A stretch of 64,000 bases of DNA from Candidatus Calditenuaceae archaeon (GTDB lineage Archaea > Thermoproteota > Nitrososphaeria_A > Caldarchaeales > Calditenuaceae). Where the stretch lies: positions 58,709-122,708 of the forward strand of contig JANXDI010000017.1 in assembly GCA_025059595.1 (NCBI GenBank), given 5' to 3'. Positions 39,643 to 49,893 of this stretch are shown in pieces. Positions within the stretch are counted from its first letter, which is position 1; the number at the start of each line of letters is the position of its first letter. Position numbers and translations under genes: made by a program. The notes beneath the pieces are model-generated. The model was not told where the DNA came from. It searched no databases and worked only from the letters and a program-made list of their open reading frames with translations.

Positions 39643-40857
39643 TCACTCCGCTGTCGGGGCGGCCTGCTTAGCTTCTTCACCGTTCTTGAGAAGTTTCTTC
39701 AGGGTCTCTGAGAGTTCCGAGAGGCTCTCCACACTCGCGAAAGCTCCTTGGAACTCTGCATTGCCGAGGATGATAAGGGGCGGGCCCTGCAGCGCGACCG
39801 TCTCCGCGAGTATCTGGTTCTCGAGGTTAAGAGGCCCTATCTCGGGTGATGTGTAGATTGCTGCGGCGCAGCTTAAGGCCTCCTGTAGCGCCCTCTGCGC
39901 GCTCTCGGGACCGATGGGGTGGAAAGCGCGCTCAGCAACTATCCTCCCACCCAGCATGCATGCGACATGATAATCAATATCGCCCCGATGGAGAACGCCA
40001 GTCGAGAACTGATACCCGAGCCTCGCAAGCATTCTGTAGACCAGCGCGCCGCTTCCACCTCCGGCGATGACGAAGACGCGCGGGCCCTCATTAGTTCTTG
40101 AAAACTCCAACGCCATCGTCTCGGCCGAGAACTTGACACCAAGTCCAAGCCCGTAAAGAATTGAGGGGCCGCCGAGCTCTACAAACTCTTCCGGCGAGTC
40201 ATATGTCTTGACTTTCCCGTCCGCGACGACTATTAGGCGGTCGGCCATCCTCAGGGCTAGTTCAACCTCGTGGAGCGACGCGACAACAGTAATGCCCCTC
40301 TCTATGCAGACCCGCTTAATCTCTGCGAGAACCTCCAATCTCGCTTTCGGGTCGAGGAAGGTCACAGGTTCGTCAAGTATCAGGACGCGCGGCTCTTGGG
40401 CTAGAGCTCTCGCGAGCATCACCTTCTGCCTCTGACCGTCGCTCAGCTCTCCGAAACGCCTCTCCGCCAAGTCCTCTATCCCCATGTCTCTAAGCGCCCT
40501 CAAAACTTCGCGCCTATCTTTCTCCGAAAGCCTGTCTAAAGGATTGGTGTATGGGTATCTGCCGAGTGCGACGACTTCGAGGACAGTCAGCTGAAGGTGG
40601 CGTGGCTGCTCAGTGAGAACCACTCCAACCAAGCGGGCCGTCTCTCTCGCCCCCCGCCTCGCAGAGTCCACACCGTCAAGATACACTACGCCTGAAAGAG
40701 GCTTCAGCAGGGATGCGAGCGTCTTCAGTAGGGTCGTCTTGCCGGCCGCGTTGGGGCCGATGACGGCGACGAACTCGCCACCCCTCAGCGAGATGTTTAC
40801 GCCGCCTACGACGGGCAGCCCCCTATACCCGGCTGAGAGGTTGATGGTTGCTATCAT
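39643..40857 (-). CDS. ABC transporter ATPase (cobalamin/Fe-siderophore type) with C-terminal Rossmann-like domain
   Basis: GPNAAGKTTLLKTL, LSDGQRQKVMLARALAQEPRVLILDEP; C-terminal VFVIAGGGSGALVYRMLARLGYQFSTGVLHRGDIDYHVA. Confidence 0.92.
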   Translation of the reverse strand: MIATINLSAGYRGLPVVGGVNISLRGGEFVAVIGPNAAGKTTLLKTLASLLKPLSGVVYLDGVDSARRGARETARLVGVVLTEQPRHLQLTVLEVVALGRYPYTNPLDRLSEKDRREVLRALRDMGIEDLAERRFGELSDGQRQKVMLARALAQEPRVLILDEPVTFLDPKARLEVLAEIKRVCIERGITVVASLHEVELALRMADRLIVVADGKVKTYDSPEEFVELGGPSILYGLGLGVKFSAETMALEFSRTNEGPRVFVIAGGGSGALVYRMLARLGYQFSTGVLHRGDIDYHVACMLGGRIVAERAFHPIGPESAQRALQEALSCAAAIYTSPEIGPLNLENQILAETVALQGPPLIILGNAEFQGAFASVESLSELSETLKKLLKNGEEAKQAAPTAE

Positions 40858-42002
40858 AGGTGGGCACCTCGACCGGTTAGTAGTAGGTAGATGACTAGTG
40901 GTGCGCCGAAGAGGGCCGTGACCGCCGTTACCGGTATCTCGATGGGGCGGATGGCGAGGCGGGAGAGGAGGTCTGCGGCCATGGCGAGGGCCGCGCCGAT
41001 GAGGGCTGAGGCGGGTATGATTGTCTGGTGGTTTGACGTCTGTGTGAGCTGTCGAGCGATGTAGGGTGCCGAGAGACCTAGGAACCCGACCGCGCCTGCG
41101 ATGGTCGTCACGACTGATATGGGTAGGGCCGCCGCCGCAACGATAAGCATCCTCACCCTACGCAGACTCATTCCCATGCTCTTCGCATACTCCTCCCCTA
41201 GGAGAAGAGCGTTCAGGGGCTTGTGGAGGACGATGGTCGAGGCTAGAAAGACTGCTAAAATTGGTAGGCCCGGCGAGAGGATGCTCCACCTCGCGCCTGA
41301 AAAGCTACCCATAACCCAGTAAGTGAAGGCCCTCAGCCTCTCGATGTCGACAAAGACCTGCACAATGCTTGTCAGGGCGTATGCGAGGTATGAGACCATA
41401 AGACCGGCTATCAGTATCGTCGAGGTGAGCCTAACAATTCCAGAAAGCACGACCATCAGTATCACCACTAAAAGAGCGCCGGCGAACGCGGCCGTGTAGA
41501 GGGAGAAAGGATTGGTCGGAGACCAGAGGCCGAGCGTCGCCCCGGTGAGCATGGCAAGCGCGATGAAGAGTGTCGAGCCCGCCGATACTCCCAGAATGTA
41601 TGGGTCTGCTAGTGGATTTCTGAAGAGGGCTTGGAGAATTGCGCCCGAGACTCCGAGGCAAGCGCCGCCAAGCATCGCGGCTAGGGCTCGAGGCAGTCGG
41701 ATGGATTGGACTATGATGGTCGCATCGGCCTCACCGGTACCGACGAGCGCCGCAAGTGCCTCTAACGGGCTTATCGCGTAGCTACCAAAGACAATTGAGG
41801 CGGTAAAGAGGGGCGGTATAGGCAGAGATAATAGAAGCAGCGTGAATCTCCTACGAGAAGCCCATCGCGCGCCGGCAACCACGTGCCTAGCCTCGAGCCG
41901 ACTCTCCAATCTCAGGCTCAACCTCCGAGCCTGACAAAGTATCTCACCTCTTCTCCCGGATAGAGGCCTGGATACAGTATGACTGCTAGGTCTCTGAACC
42001 AC
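40854..42002 (-). CDS. FecCD/BtuC-family permease
   Basis: IQSIRLPRALAAMLGGACLGVSGAILQALFRNPLADPYILGVSAGS; ATGA overlap with ATPase; start uncertain. Confidence 0.92.
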   Translation of the reverse strand: MVQRPSSHTVSRPLSGRRGEILCQARRLSLRLESRLEARHVVAGARWASRRRFTLLLLSLPIPPLFTASIVFGSYAISPLEALAALVGTGEADATIIVQSIRLPRALAAMLGGACLGVSGAILQALFRNPLADPYILGVSAGSTLFIALAMLTGATLGLWSPTNPFSLYTAAFAGALLVVILMVVLSGIVRLTSTILIAGLMVSYLAYALTSIVQVFVDIERLRAFTYWVMGSFSGARWSILSPGLPILAVFLASTIVLHKPLNALLLGEEYAKSMGMSLRRVRMLIVAAAALPISVVTTIAGAVGFLGLSAPYIARQLTQTSNHQTIIPASALIGAALAMAADLLSRLAIRPIEIPVTAVTALFGAPLVIYLLLTGRGAHL

Positions 42003-43165
42003 CCCTCGGTGTCGTAGTAGCCGAGCTGGAAGACGGTTGAGGCGTAGGCGTAGACCCTGCCCTCCCTAAAGGCCCTAATCTCCGCCAGCTCAGGCGCCTC
42101 CGAGAGAATATCGCCGACATTGGAGATGAAGCTCGTCGGATAAACAACCACGTCGGCGTCTCTGCACCTTGACAGCACCTCCTCAACATTCACCACCACG
42201 CTACCCGTTGATTTGACGTCGCTGAACCCGTATCTGGCTCCAAGCATCGCAAGCGTGTTGGCTGGGAATGACTCGCCTCCAGCCGCGTAGACCGTGCCGC
42301 GGTAGACCATGAACCAGCAGACAAGCGGTGCATCAGCCCCCGACCGCCTGACTTCTCCTGCCACGCGGCCAACCTCGGCCTCCACATCACTGAAGATTTT
42401 GTAAGCCTCCTCGTCGAGGTCGAAGAACGTAGCTATCAGCTTTATCCACTCAAACCGGCCAAGTGGGCTTGTCTCAAGATACTCGTTGTCGACGACGAAT
42501 GGGATTCCGAGCTCCTCAAGCCGCTGTGGGAGGTCTGAGCCAGGGAATGTGTAGATGATGACGAGGTCTGGCTTGAGGGCGACAAGCTCCTCGAAGCTTG
42601 GCGAGTAGTCCGGCCCCACATCCTTTATTCGCCCCGTCGAGATTCTCAGGCGTATCTCCTCAAAATACCACTCGTACTGCTGGCCCCACATGATACCGGA
42701 GACTCTGTCGATAATCCACGGTGCATATTCTCGAAGCCTCTCGACGAGGGCGACCTGGGTCGCAGACATCAAGACGGCCCTCTCGACCGGAGTGTAAACT
42801 ACCTCGCCGCTCATCCCCCTAGGCGGCTGTGCTCCGCGGGGCACAAGAATGAGGGTTCTGTTGATGGCGTCCCGCACAACCTTATACCCTTCGAGGAAAG
42901 TCACCTCGAACTGTCTGGAATACTTGACCTCAAGCTTGAGCGGGAGACTCGGCTGCCGCGTAATGGTCTCTGTCAGGGTGGTCGTTACGGGCAGCCTCTC
43001 TAGACGCTCCACTGTTTTTGTCTGGGTGGCTGTGAGCGTGGTCGTCTTGGGAGGTATTAGGGGCGTGAATGCGGCCGTCGCTATGCCTAGGACGAATCCG
43101 GCGATGAGTAGTGTGGCGAGAATTGGAGCGGCCTTCTTCGCTAAAGACATGGATGGATTATCCAT
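41918..43165 (-). CDS. BtuF/FepB-type substrate-binding protein
   Basis: N-terminal membrane/signal segment; LVALKPDLVIIYTFPGSDLPQRLEELGIPFVV. Confidence 0.9.
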   Translation of the reverse strand: MDNPSMSLAKKAAPILATLLIAGFVLGIATAAFTPLIPPKTTTLTATQTKTVERLERLPVTTTLTETITRQPSLPLKLEVKYSRQFEVTFLEGYKVVRDAINRTLILVPRGAQPPRGMSGEVVYTPVERAVLMSATQVALVERLREYAPWIIDRVSGIMWGQQYEWYFEEIRLRISTGRIKDVGPDYSPSFEELVALKPDLVIIYTFPGSDLPQRLEELGIPFVVDNEYLETSPLGRFEWIKLIATFFDLDEEAYKIFSDVEAEVGRVAGEVRRSGADAPLVCWFMVYRGTVYAAGGESFPANTLAMLGARYGFSDVKSTGSVVVNVEEVLSRCRDADVVVYPTSFISNVGDILSEAPELAEIRAFREGRVYAYASTVFQLGYYDTEGWFRDLAVILYPGLYPGEEVRYFVRLGG

Positions 43166-43180
43166 CCACTGCTATATAAG

Positions 43181-43486
43181 TCAATCCCTACCATCCCGAA
43201 GCCTCTTTCTGAGCGCCTCAACCTCCCTCCTAAGACCCTCCACCCTAGCCTCAAGCTGGGAGAATCTATCATCACTCTCAATCCGATTGAGAACATCCTC
43301 CGCATATTTCCAATCCTCAGCCGAGGGAGCCACCGGCTCACCCCTCACCCTTCGCTCGCCCCTCTTCTTCAGAAGCCTCGCAAACCAGCATAGAAGCCTC
43401 ACCAGCCCCGCACCCTCCTCGGCCCTGATGGTTGGGCTGTATGTGCTATTAAATTTGGATTTGGCTCGAGACCGCGTGTAATACAC
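43181..43486 (-). CDS. Hypothetical protein with coiled coil
   Basis: FSQLEARVEGLRREVEALRKRLRDGRD; 101 aa. Confidence 0.5.
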   Translation of the reverse strand: MYYTRSRAKSKFNSTYSPTIRAEEGAGLVRLLCWFARLLKKRGERRVRGEPVAPSAEDWKYAEDVLNRIESDDRFSQLEARVEGLRREVEALRKRLRDGRD

Positions 43487-43530
43487 TTATGGGCTGGCGC
43501 GGTGCCTCGTCTGGGTGGTGCTGATGTCTG

Positions 43531-44217
43531 TTGGAGGCGGGTAGGGGTCTTGAGGCGGTTGTTGATGTTGCGGTCGAGAGGGTTAAGCGGCTTGGCAAGG
43601 GTCTGGTGCTGGGTCTCGGAACTGGAAGGACATCGACGGCCTTCATCAGGAGGCTTGCGGAGGCGGCGGAGCCAGGGATGCTGGAGGCCATCATCCCAAC
43701 TTCAATTCAGGCTGAGGAGGCAGCCGCCAGATTAGGCTTCAAGGTAGGAAGTCTCTACAACTTCGGGGAAGTCGACATCTACGTCGATAGCTTCGACCAG
43801 TGTAGCCGGTCGGGCGACGTCGTGAAGGGTATGGGCGGGGCCTTGGCGCGGGAGAAGCTCCTGACCACTTTAGCGAGGACTGTGCTTCTGATTGGGACTG
43901 AGGAGAAGCTGAGCGAGAAGCTGACCGCTCCGATACCGCTCGAGGCCCTCCCACCGGCGGCCCCTGCAGTGGCTCGGCTCATACAGATGAGGGGATGGAG
44001 AGTAGGGCTCAAAGAATCTGAGGGGAAGGCTGGCCCAGTAATCACAGACAACGGGAACGTGCTTATGCTGGCCGAGCTGGGGGTCGTGGAGGAGCCTGCG
44101 CGGATTGAGGTGGAGCTTAAGATGCTTCCGGGGGTCGTCGAGGTCGGCATATTCCCCAACAGGGGCTACAAAGTCATAATCGGAATGAACGATGGCACAG
44201 TGCGAGAAATAACTTAG
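43531..44217 (+). CDS. rpiA: Ribose-5-phosphate isomerase A
   Basis: GKGLVLGLGTGRTSTAFIRRL, VDIYVDSFDQ, KGMGGALAREKLL, VEVGIFPN. Confidence 0.92.
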   Translation: MEAGRGLEAVVDVAVERVKRLGKGLVLGLGTGRTSTAFIRRLAEAAEPGMLEAIIPTSIQAEEAAARLGFKVGSLYNFGEVDIYVDSFDQCSRSGDVVKGMGGALAREKLLTTLARTVLLIGTEEKLSEKLTAPIPLEALPPAAPAVARLIQMRGWRVGLKESEGKAGPVITDNGNVLMLAELGVVEEPARIEVELKMLPGVVEVGIFPNRGYKVIIGMNDGTVREIT

Positions 44218-44366
44218 AGCCTCTCGCCCGCCTCTACTAGGTCTCTGCCCGGATTCCAATCCAGACATGCTCGCTAACCGTTCGAACGACAGGAAACAAT
44301 TCCGAGCCGAGACTTGAGAGACTCTAATTTAGTTAAGATTTTTAACCCCTAAACTACAGCATTGCA

Positions 44367-45200
44367 TTGATGTCGCGCCGAATCTTTCGGTTCACGGCCA
44401 CGCTGATGTTGATGCTTATCGGTTCCCCGCTTCTCCTAAGTGTTGTCGTCGCGGAGGAAGCACCGGTAGGGGAGGAGCCTGACTTGCCCCTCGGGCTACG
44501 GTTAACCGAGGCTCTTCACGCGATAATTGAGGAGCACAAGGAGGCTATCAGGAGCGCAATACTCGAATACAGGTTGAGGTTTGAGGAGCTGATAGAGAAC
44601 AAGACGAGGCTGATAGAGGACTTCATTGAGGAGAGGCTAAACAGGACTCGCCAGATAAGGGAGGCGATGGAGGAGCTAAGGGGCCTCTACGCAGCGGGTA
44701 ACATCACGAGGGAGGAATACCTCTCGAGGCTCAGCGAGCTCCGGAGCGAGCTGAAGGCTCTCACCAAGTTGAAAGAGAAGCTCGGCAAGCTGCTGCAGGA
44801 GTTCGCCGCTGAGATGAGGGAGATTGTTAGGGAGAAGGTTGAGAGGCTGAGGGAGATTAACAAAGAGTTTGGGGAGAGGGTCTCGGAGGAGGCAAGGAGG
44901 ATAAGGGAGCGGGTGAGGGAGCTCCGCGGCCCTGACGAGGTGGAGGAGTCTAACTCGACATCTACAGCCTCAGCTCCGGCTCAGGAATCAGGCCGAGGTG
45001 ACGGCAGGCCATCAACGCGGGCAAACTCCACGACCACGAATGAGGAAGATTCATCGCAGAGAGGGGGAGAAGGTGAGCATGGCGGTGAAGCTCCTGAGGA
45101 GTGGGGAGGAAACGGGGAGAGAGGGCGAGGTAGAGGTGAAGAGCGAGCCAGAGGTGATGGCCGTGGCGAGCCCTCCGCCCGAAGGGGTAAGGGGAGGTGA
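44367..45200 (+). CDS. Secreted/anchored coiled-coil protein with low-complexity Gly/Glu/Arg tail
   Basis: Signal-like N-terminus; long charged helices LRFEELIENKTRLIEDFIEERLNRTRQIREAMEELRGLY; tail EGEHGGEAPEEWGGNGERGRGRGEERARGDGRGEPSARRGKGR. Confidence 0.65.
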   Translation: MMSRRIFRFTATLMLMLIGSPLLLSVVVAEEAPVGEEPDLPLGLRLTEALHAIIEEHKEAIRSAILEYRLRFEELIENKTRLIEDFIEERLNRTRQIREAMEELRGLYAAGNITREEYLSRLSELRSELKALTKLKEKLGKLLQEFAAEMREIVREKVERLREINKEFGERVSEEARRIRERVRELRGPDEVEESNSTSTASAPAQESGRGDGRPSTRANSTTTNEEDSSQRGGEGEHGGEAPEEWGGNGERGRGRGEERARGDGRGEPSARRGKGR

Positions 45201-45278
45201 GTAGGGCCTCCTGAGGCGCCCGGTGGGGAAACTGTTATGTGAGGCTCGGTCTAGGAAGGTGATGCTGCAACCCCTGAC

Positions 45279-46166
45279 GTGGGGATAGTCATGCTCTGGC
45301 TCGTAGCCCTAGTACTGGCCTCGACACTCCCCTCCTACACCATCTACCATCTGTCTGTTCTCCCCGACGGCTCGACAGCTTGGATGATTGAGCATAGATT
45401 CCCGCTCGTGTCACCCGAAGACGCGGAGGAGTTCAACACCGCTGCCGCCCAGCTGGATAACCTAACTTCAGACTATAGATCGAGGATCGAGGCCATAGTC
45501 TCTGATGCTTCGCGCGTACTTGGCAGACCCATGTCGGTTGAGGGCTTCAGACTAGAGTCGAAGACCGTGGAGACCGTGAGCGGAAGGATGGGGCTCATTA
45601 GGATTGAGTTCACGTGGAGGGGTTTCGCGAGGACAGAGGCCACGGGTGAGATACGGCTAGGAGACGTTTTCATCGGCGGGTTCTATCTCTCTGAAGGCGA
45701 GACGCTCAGAATAGCGGTTCCGCCGGGGTTCGAGGTTGTTGAGGCTTCTCCGTCACCTGATGGGCGGGGGGTGGATTATCTGGAGTGGAGAGGGAGGATA
45801 GTTTTTCCTGACAGTGAGCCGAGGCTATCTTTGAGGCGGGCTGAGCCCTCAGAGCCGGGACTACTTCAGCAGGGATACAGCCCCGAATCAGTCATGCTTT
45901 TCGCCGCGGGTGGAGCGGCTGCCTCGCTCACCGCGGCCTACTTCGTCCGCAGACTAAGAGGTAAGAAGCCCGCGAGAAGAAGCGAGCTGGATATGGTTCT
46001 GGGCATTATCAGGCGACACGGCGGCGTGGTTTATCAGTCTCAGATTGTCCGGGAAAGCGGCCTCTCCAAATCCACAGTTAGCACGATTCTCAAGGTACTG
46101 GAGTCTGAGGGGAGGGTAGTTAAGATAAAGGAGGGTCGAGAGAACCTAGTAAAGCTGACGCGCTGA
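45279..46166 (+). CDS. Membrane-anchored protein with extracytoplasmic domain and C-terminal cytoplasmic winged helix
   Basis: N-terminal TM, extracytoplasmic domain, second TM (VMLFAAGGAAASLTAAYFVRRLRG), then MVLGIIRRHGGVVYQSQIVRESGLSKSTVSTILKVLESEGRVVKIKEGRENLVKL. Confidence 0.75.
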   Translation: MGIVMLWLVALVLASTLPSYTIYHLSVLPDGSTAWMIEHRFPLVSPEDAEEFNTAAAQLDNLTSDYRSRIEAIVSDASRVLGRPMSVEGFRLESKTVETVSGRMGLIRIEFTWRGFARTEATGEIRLGDVFIGGFYLSEGETLRIAVPPGFEVVEASPSPDGRGVDYLEWRGRIVFPDSEPRLSLRRAEPSEPGLLQQGYSPESVMLFAAGGAAASLTAAYFVRRLRGKKPARRSELDMVLGIIRRHGGVVYQSQIVRESGLSKSTVSTILKVLESEGRVVKIKEGRENLVKLTR

Positions 46167-46235
46167 TGACCCGGTCCTTGAGACCCAATTAACATTTATC
46201 CTCGAGCCGTTGGCCCGATTAGGAGTGGTTGTGGA

Positions 46236-47675
46236 TTGTCCTTCCGCTCAGGTAGGCTTAGGGGTGAGGTACCGAGGGACGTTGCGGAGTTTACCTCCTC
46301 TCTCGGTTTCGACCGTGAAATTTACGTCGAGACCCTCGTGATAAACGCTGTCCACCTGAAGATGCTTGCGAGGCTTGGCTTCTTGGGTGAGGACGTGCTT
46401 GCTAGGGGATTAGCGGCCCTTAAGGAGGCCTATAGTAGCCCGCTGAAGATGGATGACCCGCGTTTAGAGGATGTTCATATGGTTGTTGAGGACTTTTTAA
46501 TCAAGTCTGTGCCTGAGGCTGGCGAGAACCTCGCGCTGGGGAAGAGCAGGAACGACACCGTCGCGACGGCCATTAGGATGAGGGTGAAGGCAAGGTGTCT
46601 GGAGACGGCTGACTCGGCACTCAAACTTCTCGAGAACCTACTAGAGAAGTCGCTCGCCGAGGCCGAGACACTCTATCCCGCCACGACACACCTCCAGGTC
46701 GCCGCACCAGCGACACTCGGGTTCATCCTCACCTCCTACGCCTCGAGGCTGTTATCAGCCCTCGACGGCCTCACCAAGATTTACGAAGCCATAGATGAGT
46801 GCCCTCAAGGCGCGGCGGCCTGCTGCGGCTCAACGCTCCCGATAGACAGGGGCTGGCTAGCCTCTCAGCTAGGGTTCAAGCGCGTCCTTGAAAACGCGCT
46901 CGACGCCTCCTCCAGCAGAGACTTCATCATAGACATCCTCTCAGCAGCCCTTAAGCTCATGGTTGTAGCGTCGGACATGGCTGAGCAGTTGATTCATGAC
47001 TTCACGGCGGGCTTAATAGACATGGGCGACGAGTTCTGCTCGACGAGCAGTATCATGCCTCAGAAGAGAAACCCTGTCGTCCTTGAGGTTGCGCGGACGA
47101 AGGCCTCGGAGACGCTCGGAGAGCTTGTCAGGGCCGCTTCCATGATTCAGCGTAGAGTAGGAGGTTATGTTCTTGACCTCCAGCAGGTGACGCCTTCAGT
47201 CTGGGCCGCCCTCAGCGAGGCCGAGAATACTCTGAATCTGTTGACGAGGGTTGTTGAGTCTCTGAGGGTCCGTGAGGGGGAGGCGGAGGGGAGGTGTGGC
47301 TGGGAGGCTGGGATGGTGGAGCTCGCAAATCACTTGGCGCTAAGACACGGTGTGGGTTTCAGGAAGGCTCATAGGGCCTGTGGGCGGGTCGCGAGAATGC
47401 TGGCGGAGGGCGGCCTTACGGAGGATGGGCTGAAGAATGCTCTTGAGGCTGAGGGGATAAGTGTTGCTCTAAGCCTAGAAGATGCCTTGAAAATACTGAG
47501 CCCGCGCTCCGTCGTCTCGGCCTATGCGACTCTGGGCTCGGCAAACCCCCTAGAAGTCAAGAGGATGGTCGAGGAGATGAGAAATAGGGCAGCTGGTCTG
47601 AGGAGCTGGGTCGCGGAGAAGAGGAGGATATTGGAGGCGGTTTTGGAGAGGGCCTTTAACCCTCACGCGCGGTAG
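46236..47675 (+). CDS. argH: Argininosuccinate lyase
   Basis: EDVHMVVEDFLIKSVPEAGENLALGKSRNDTVATAIRM, CSTSSIMPQKRNPVVLEVARTKASE. Confidence 0.95.
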   Translation: MSFRSGRLRGEVPRDVAEFTSSLGFDREIYVETLVINAVHLKMLARLGFLGEDVLARGLAALKEAYSSPLKMDDPRLEDVHMVVEDFLIKSVPEAGENLALGKSRNDTVATAIRMRVKARCLETADSALKLLENLLEKSLAEAETLYPATTHLQVAAPATLGFILTSYASRLLSALDGLTKIYEAIDECPQGAAACCGSTLPIDRGWLASQLGFKRVLENALDASSSRDFIIDILSAALKLMVVASDMAEQLIHDFTAGLIDMGDEFCSTSSIMPQKRNPVVLEVARTKASETLGELVRAASMIQRRVGGYVLDLQQVTPSVWAALSEAENTLNLLTRVVESLRVREGEAEGRCGWEAGMVELANHLALRHGVGFRKAHRACGRVARMLAEGGLTEDGLKNALEAEGISVALSLEDALKILSPRSVVSAYATLGSANPLEVKRMVEEMRNRAAGLRSWVAEKRRILEAVLERAFNPHAR

Positions 47676-48723
47676 CTGAGCCGCTCAGAAACTCCTCAAC
47701 AGCCCTAGCTATCACTTTCGCCGCGAACTCGAGGTCGGCCACGCTCACCACCTCCTCGGACGTGTGGGCGAGGAGGGAGTTTCCCGGGCCATAGGCCGCT
47801 ATGTTCCCTGTGAGCCTGTAAAGGATGTTCATGTCGCTCGCCCCCGTCTTCTTGAGTATGCGGGGCTTAGCTCCCTGTCTGAGGATGGAGCGTGTAAGAG
47901 CCCTCACGACGGGTGATGTGAGCCGAGTAGCCACAGGCTCGGTCGTATCGAGAACCTCCATCCTACAGCCGTAGAGTGAGACGGCTGCCTCAACCCTCTC
48001 GAGGATGGAGACAGTCTCAAGCCCCGGCGGATACCTGATATTGACTATGGCCTCGGCGCTCTCGGGGAGCTTGGTCGGCCAGTCGCCCGCCCTTATCTGT
48101 GTGACGGCCGAGGTTGGGTCCTCATAGCTTCTACCCGCGAAAGTGAGTCTGATGTCCTGTATGACGTTGAGGAGCTTTTCGAGGGCTGAGTCGCCCATGT
48201 ATGGCGCGGAGCTGTGGCCGCCCCTCGCCGTCGCGGATATCCTCACTGTCAGGCTTCCGCGGTAGCTCACAGCGACGCCGTTGCCCCCGGTCGGCTCGCC
48301 GACAACCGCTCCATCAACCCTAACACCCCTCCTAACCAGCTCCTGTGCCCCCCTTCCCTCGCCTTCCTCATCCACCAACCCTGCAACGATGACGGAAGCC
48401 TCGGCTGGGTCGATTCTAGCGACCGAAGCGCCTACGAGCATCGCCGCCAGCGGGCCCTTGGCATCCACAGCCCCCCTACCGTAAACCTCGCCCCCCCTCA
48501 AACCCCACTCAAGCTCTCCGGGAACGGTGTCTACATGGCCGGCTAGGAGGAGGGTCTTAGCTCCTCTCCCGCGCCTTAGGAGGTAGTTGCCCGCGCCGTC
48601 AATCTCGAAGTCGTCATAACCGAGCCTCTCGGCCAGGCCTTTCATTGTCTCGGCGAGCCTGTGCTCGCTTCCGGTTGGAGTGTATTGGCTGAGAAGTTCC
48701 AGAAGAACCTGCTCAACCCTCAC
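47656..48723 (-). CDS. lysK: LysW-lysine/ornithine hydrolase (M20 family)
   Basis: LLAGHVDTVPGELEWGLRGGEVYGRGAVDAKGPLAAMLVGA, GLVDEEGEGRGAQELVRRG; position in lys cluster. Confidence 0.9.
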   Translation of the reverse strand: MRVEQVLLELLSQYTPTGSEHRLAETMKGLAERLGYDDFEIDGAGNYLLRRGRGAKTLLLAGHVDTVPGELEWGLRGGEVYGRGAVDAKGPLAAMLVGASVARIDPAEASVIVAGLVDEEGEGRGAQELVRRGVRVDGAVVGEPTGGNGVAVSYRGSLTVRISATARGGHSSAPYMGDSALEKLLNVIQDIRLTFAGRSYEDPTSAVTQIRAGDWPTKLPESAEAIVNIRYPPGLETVSILERVEAAVSLYGCRMEVLDTTEPVATRLTSPVVRALTRSILRQGAKPRILKKTGASDMNILYRLTGNIAAYGPGNSLLAHTSEEVVSVADLEFAAKVIARAVEEFLSGSATAREG

Positions 48724-49886
48724 TACCCGACACCTGGCCTAAATTTGGCCAAGGCCTCCCTCAAAACCGTGACTGCCTCCTCAACGTCTCTCTCGGTTAT
48801 CAGGTATGGCGGCAGAAACCTCAAAACTATCAGACCTGCCCTCAGCGCGAGGACACACCTCTCCTGGAGACTGGAAACTAATGGCGCGGCCCTCGACTTC
48901 AGCTCAACGCCAGCCATTAGCCCCTTACTCCTCACCTCCCGCACCACATCCTCAGCCTCCGCCGCGACCTCCTTTAACCGAGAGGCGAGAAGCCCACCCA
49001 TACGCCCAGCGGCCTCCGGAACCCTCTCACGCTCAAGAGCCTCAACCCCTCCGACAACCGCGGCGAGTGCCAGCGGGTTGCCACCGTGCGTGGAGCCGTG
49101 CTCACCCTCCTCCACCTTAGAGGCGACATCGTCCGAGACGGCTACGAAACTAACGGGGAAACCTCCGCCGATTGACTTCCCCGCAACGAGAATGTCTGGT
49201 CTGACTCCATACTCGAGGTGGCTCCAGACCAGCCCAGTCCGTCCAAAACCCGTTTGAACCTCGTCCACGATAAAGTAGGCGCCAACCTCCCTACACCTCT
49301 CCTCCACCGCCCTCAAGAACTCGCGCGACGCGATGTGTATTCCTCCCTCCCCCTGAACGGGCTCCACAATCACGGCCGCTACTCTTTCGTCGAGTGTCCT
49401 AAGTGCCTCGACGTTGTTGAATGGTAAGAATATCGTGTTGCTCGGGAAGGGGTCGTAGCCCTGCCGGTATTTCGGGTTATGCGTGACGCTGAGGGCTGCC
49501 ATGGTTCTGCCGTGAAAGGCGCCTGTGAAGGCTGCGTAAACCTTCCGCCTGCTCCTCTTCCTCGCTAGCTTCAAAGCCAGCTCAACAGCCTCACTCCCGC
49601 TATTCATGAAGAAGACATGACCCAAGTGGCTGGGCAGTATTCTCCCAAGACTCTTCAGAGCCTCCTCAAGTATCTCCGAGTCGAAGAACGGAGGCAGACA
49701 GGTCACGTATTCGAGCTGGCTCCTGAGCCGCGCCACTACGTACCTGTTCCTGTGGCCTAGAAAAGCGGCACCATGCCCCGTATGGAAGTCTATGTACCTC
49801 CTACCCGAGGAGTCCCAGACATACTGGCCCTCGGCCCGTGAGACCTTTAGGCCTCTGGGCGTAGAGAACTTCAGGAGAGAGGCCAT
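48723..49886 (-). CDS. lysJ: LysW-aminoadipate semialdehyde/glutamate semialdehyde aminotransferase
   Basis: HTGHGAAFLGHRN, FFMNSGSEAVELALKLAR, FHGRTMAALSVTHNPKYRQGYDPF, LVAGKSIGGGFPVSFVAVSD. Confidence 0.92.
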   Translation of the reverse strand: MASLLKFSTPRGLKVSRAEGQYVWDSSGRRYIDFHTGHGAAFLGHRNRYVVARLRSQLEYVTCLPPFFDSEILEEALKSLGRILPSHLGHVFFMNSGSEAVELALKLARKRSRRKVYAAFTGAFHGRTMAALSVTHNPKYRQGYDPFPSNTIFLPFNNVEALRTLDERVAAVIVEPVQGEGGIHIASREFLRAVEERCREVGAYFIVDEVQTGFGRTGLVWSHLEYGVRPDILVAGKSIGGGFPVSFVAVSDDVASKVEEGEHGSTHGGNPLALAAVVGGVEALERERVPEAAGRMGGLLASRLKEVAAEAEDVVREVRSKGLMAGVELKSRAAPLVSSLQERCVLALRAGLIVLRFLPPYLITERDVEEAVTVLREALAKFRPGVG

Positions 49887-49893
49887 AAACCAC

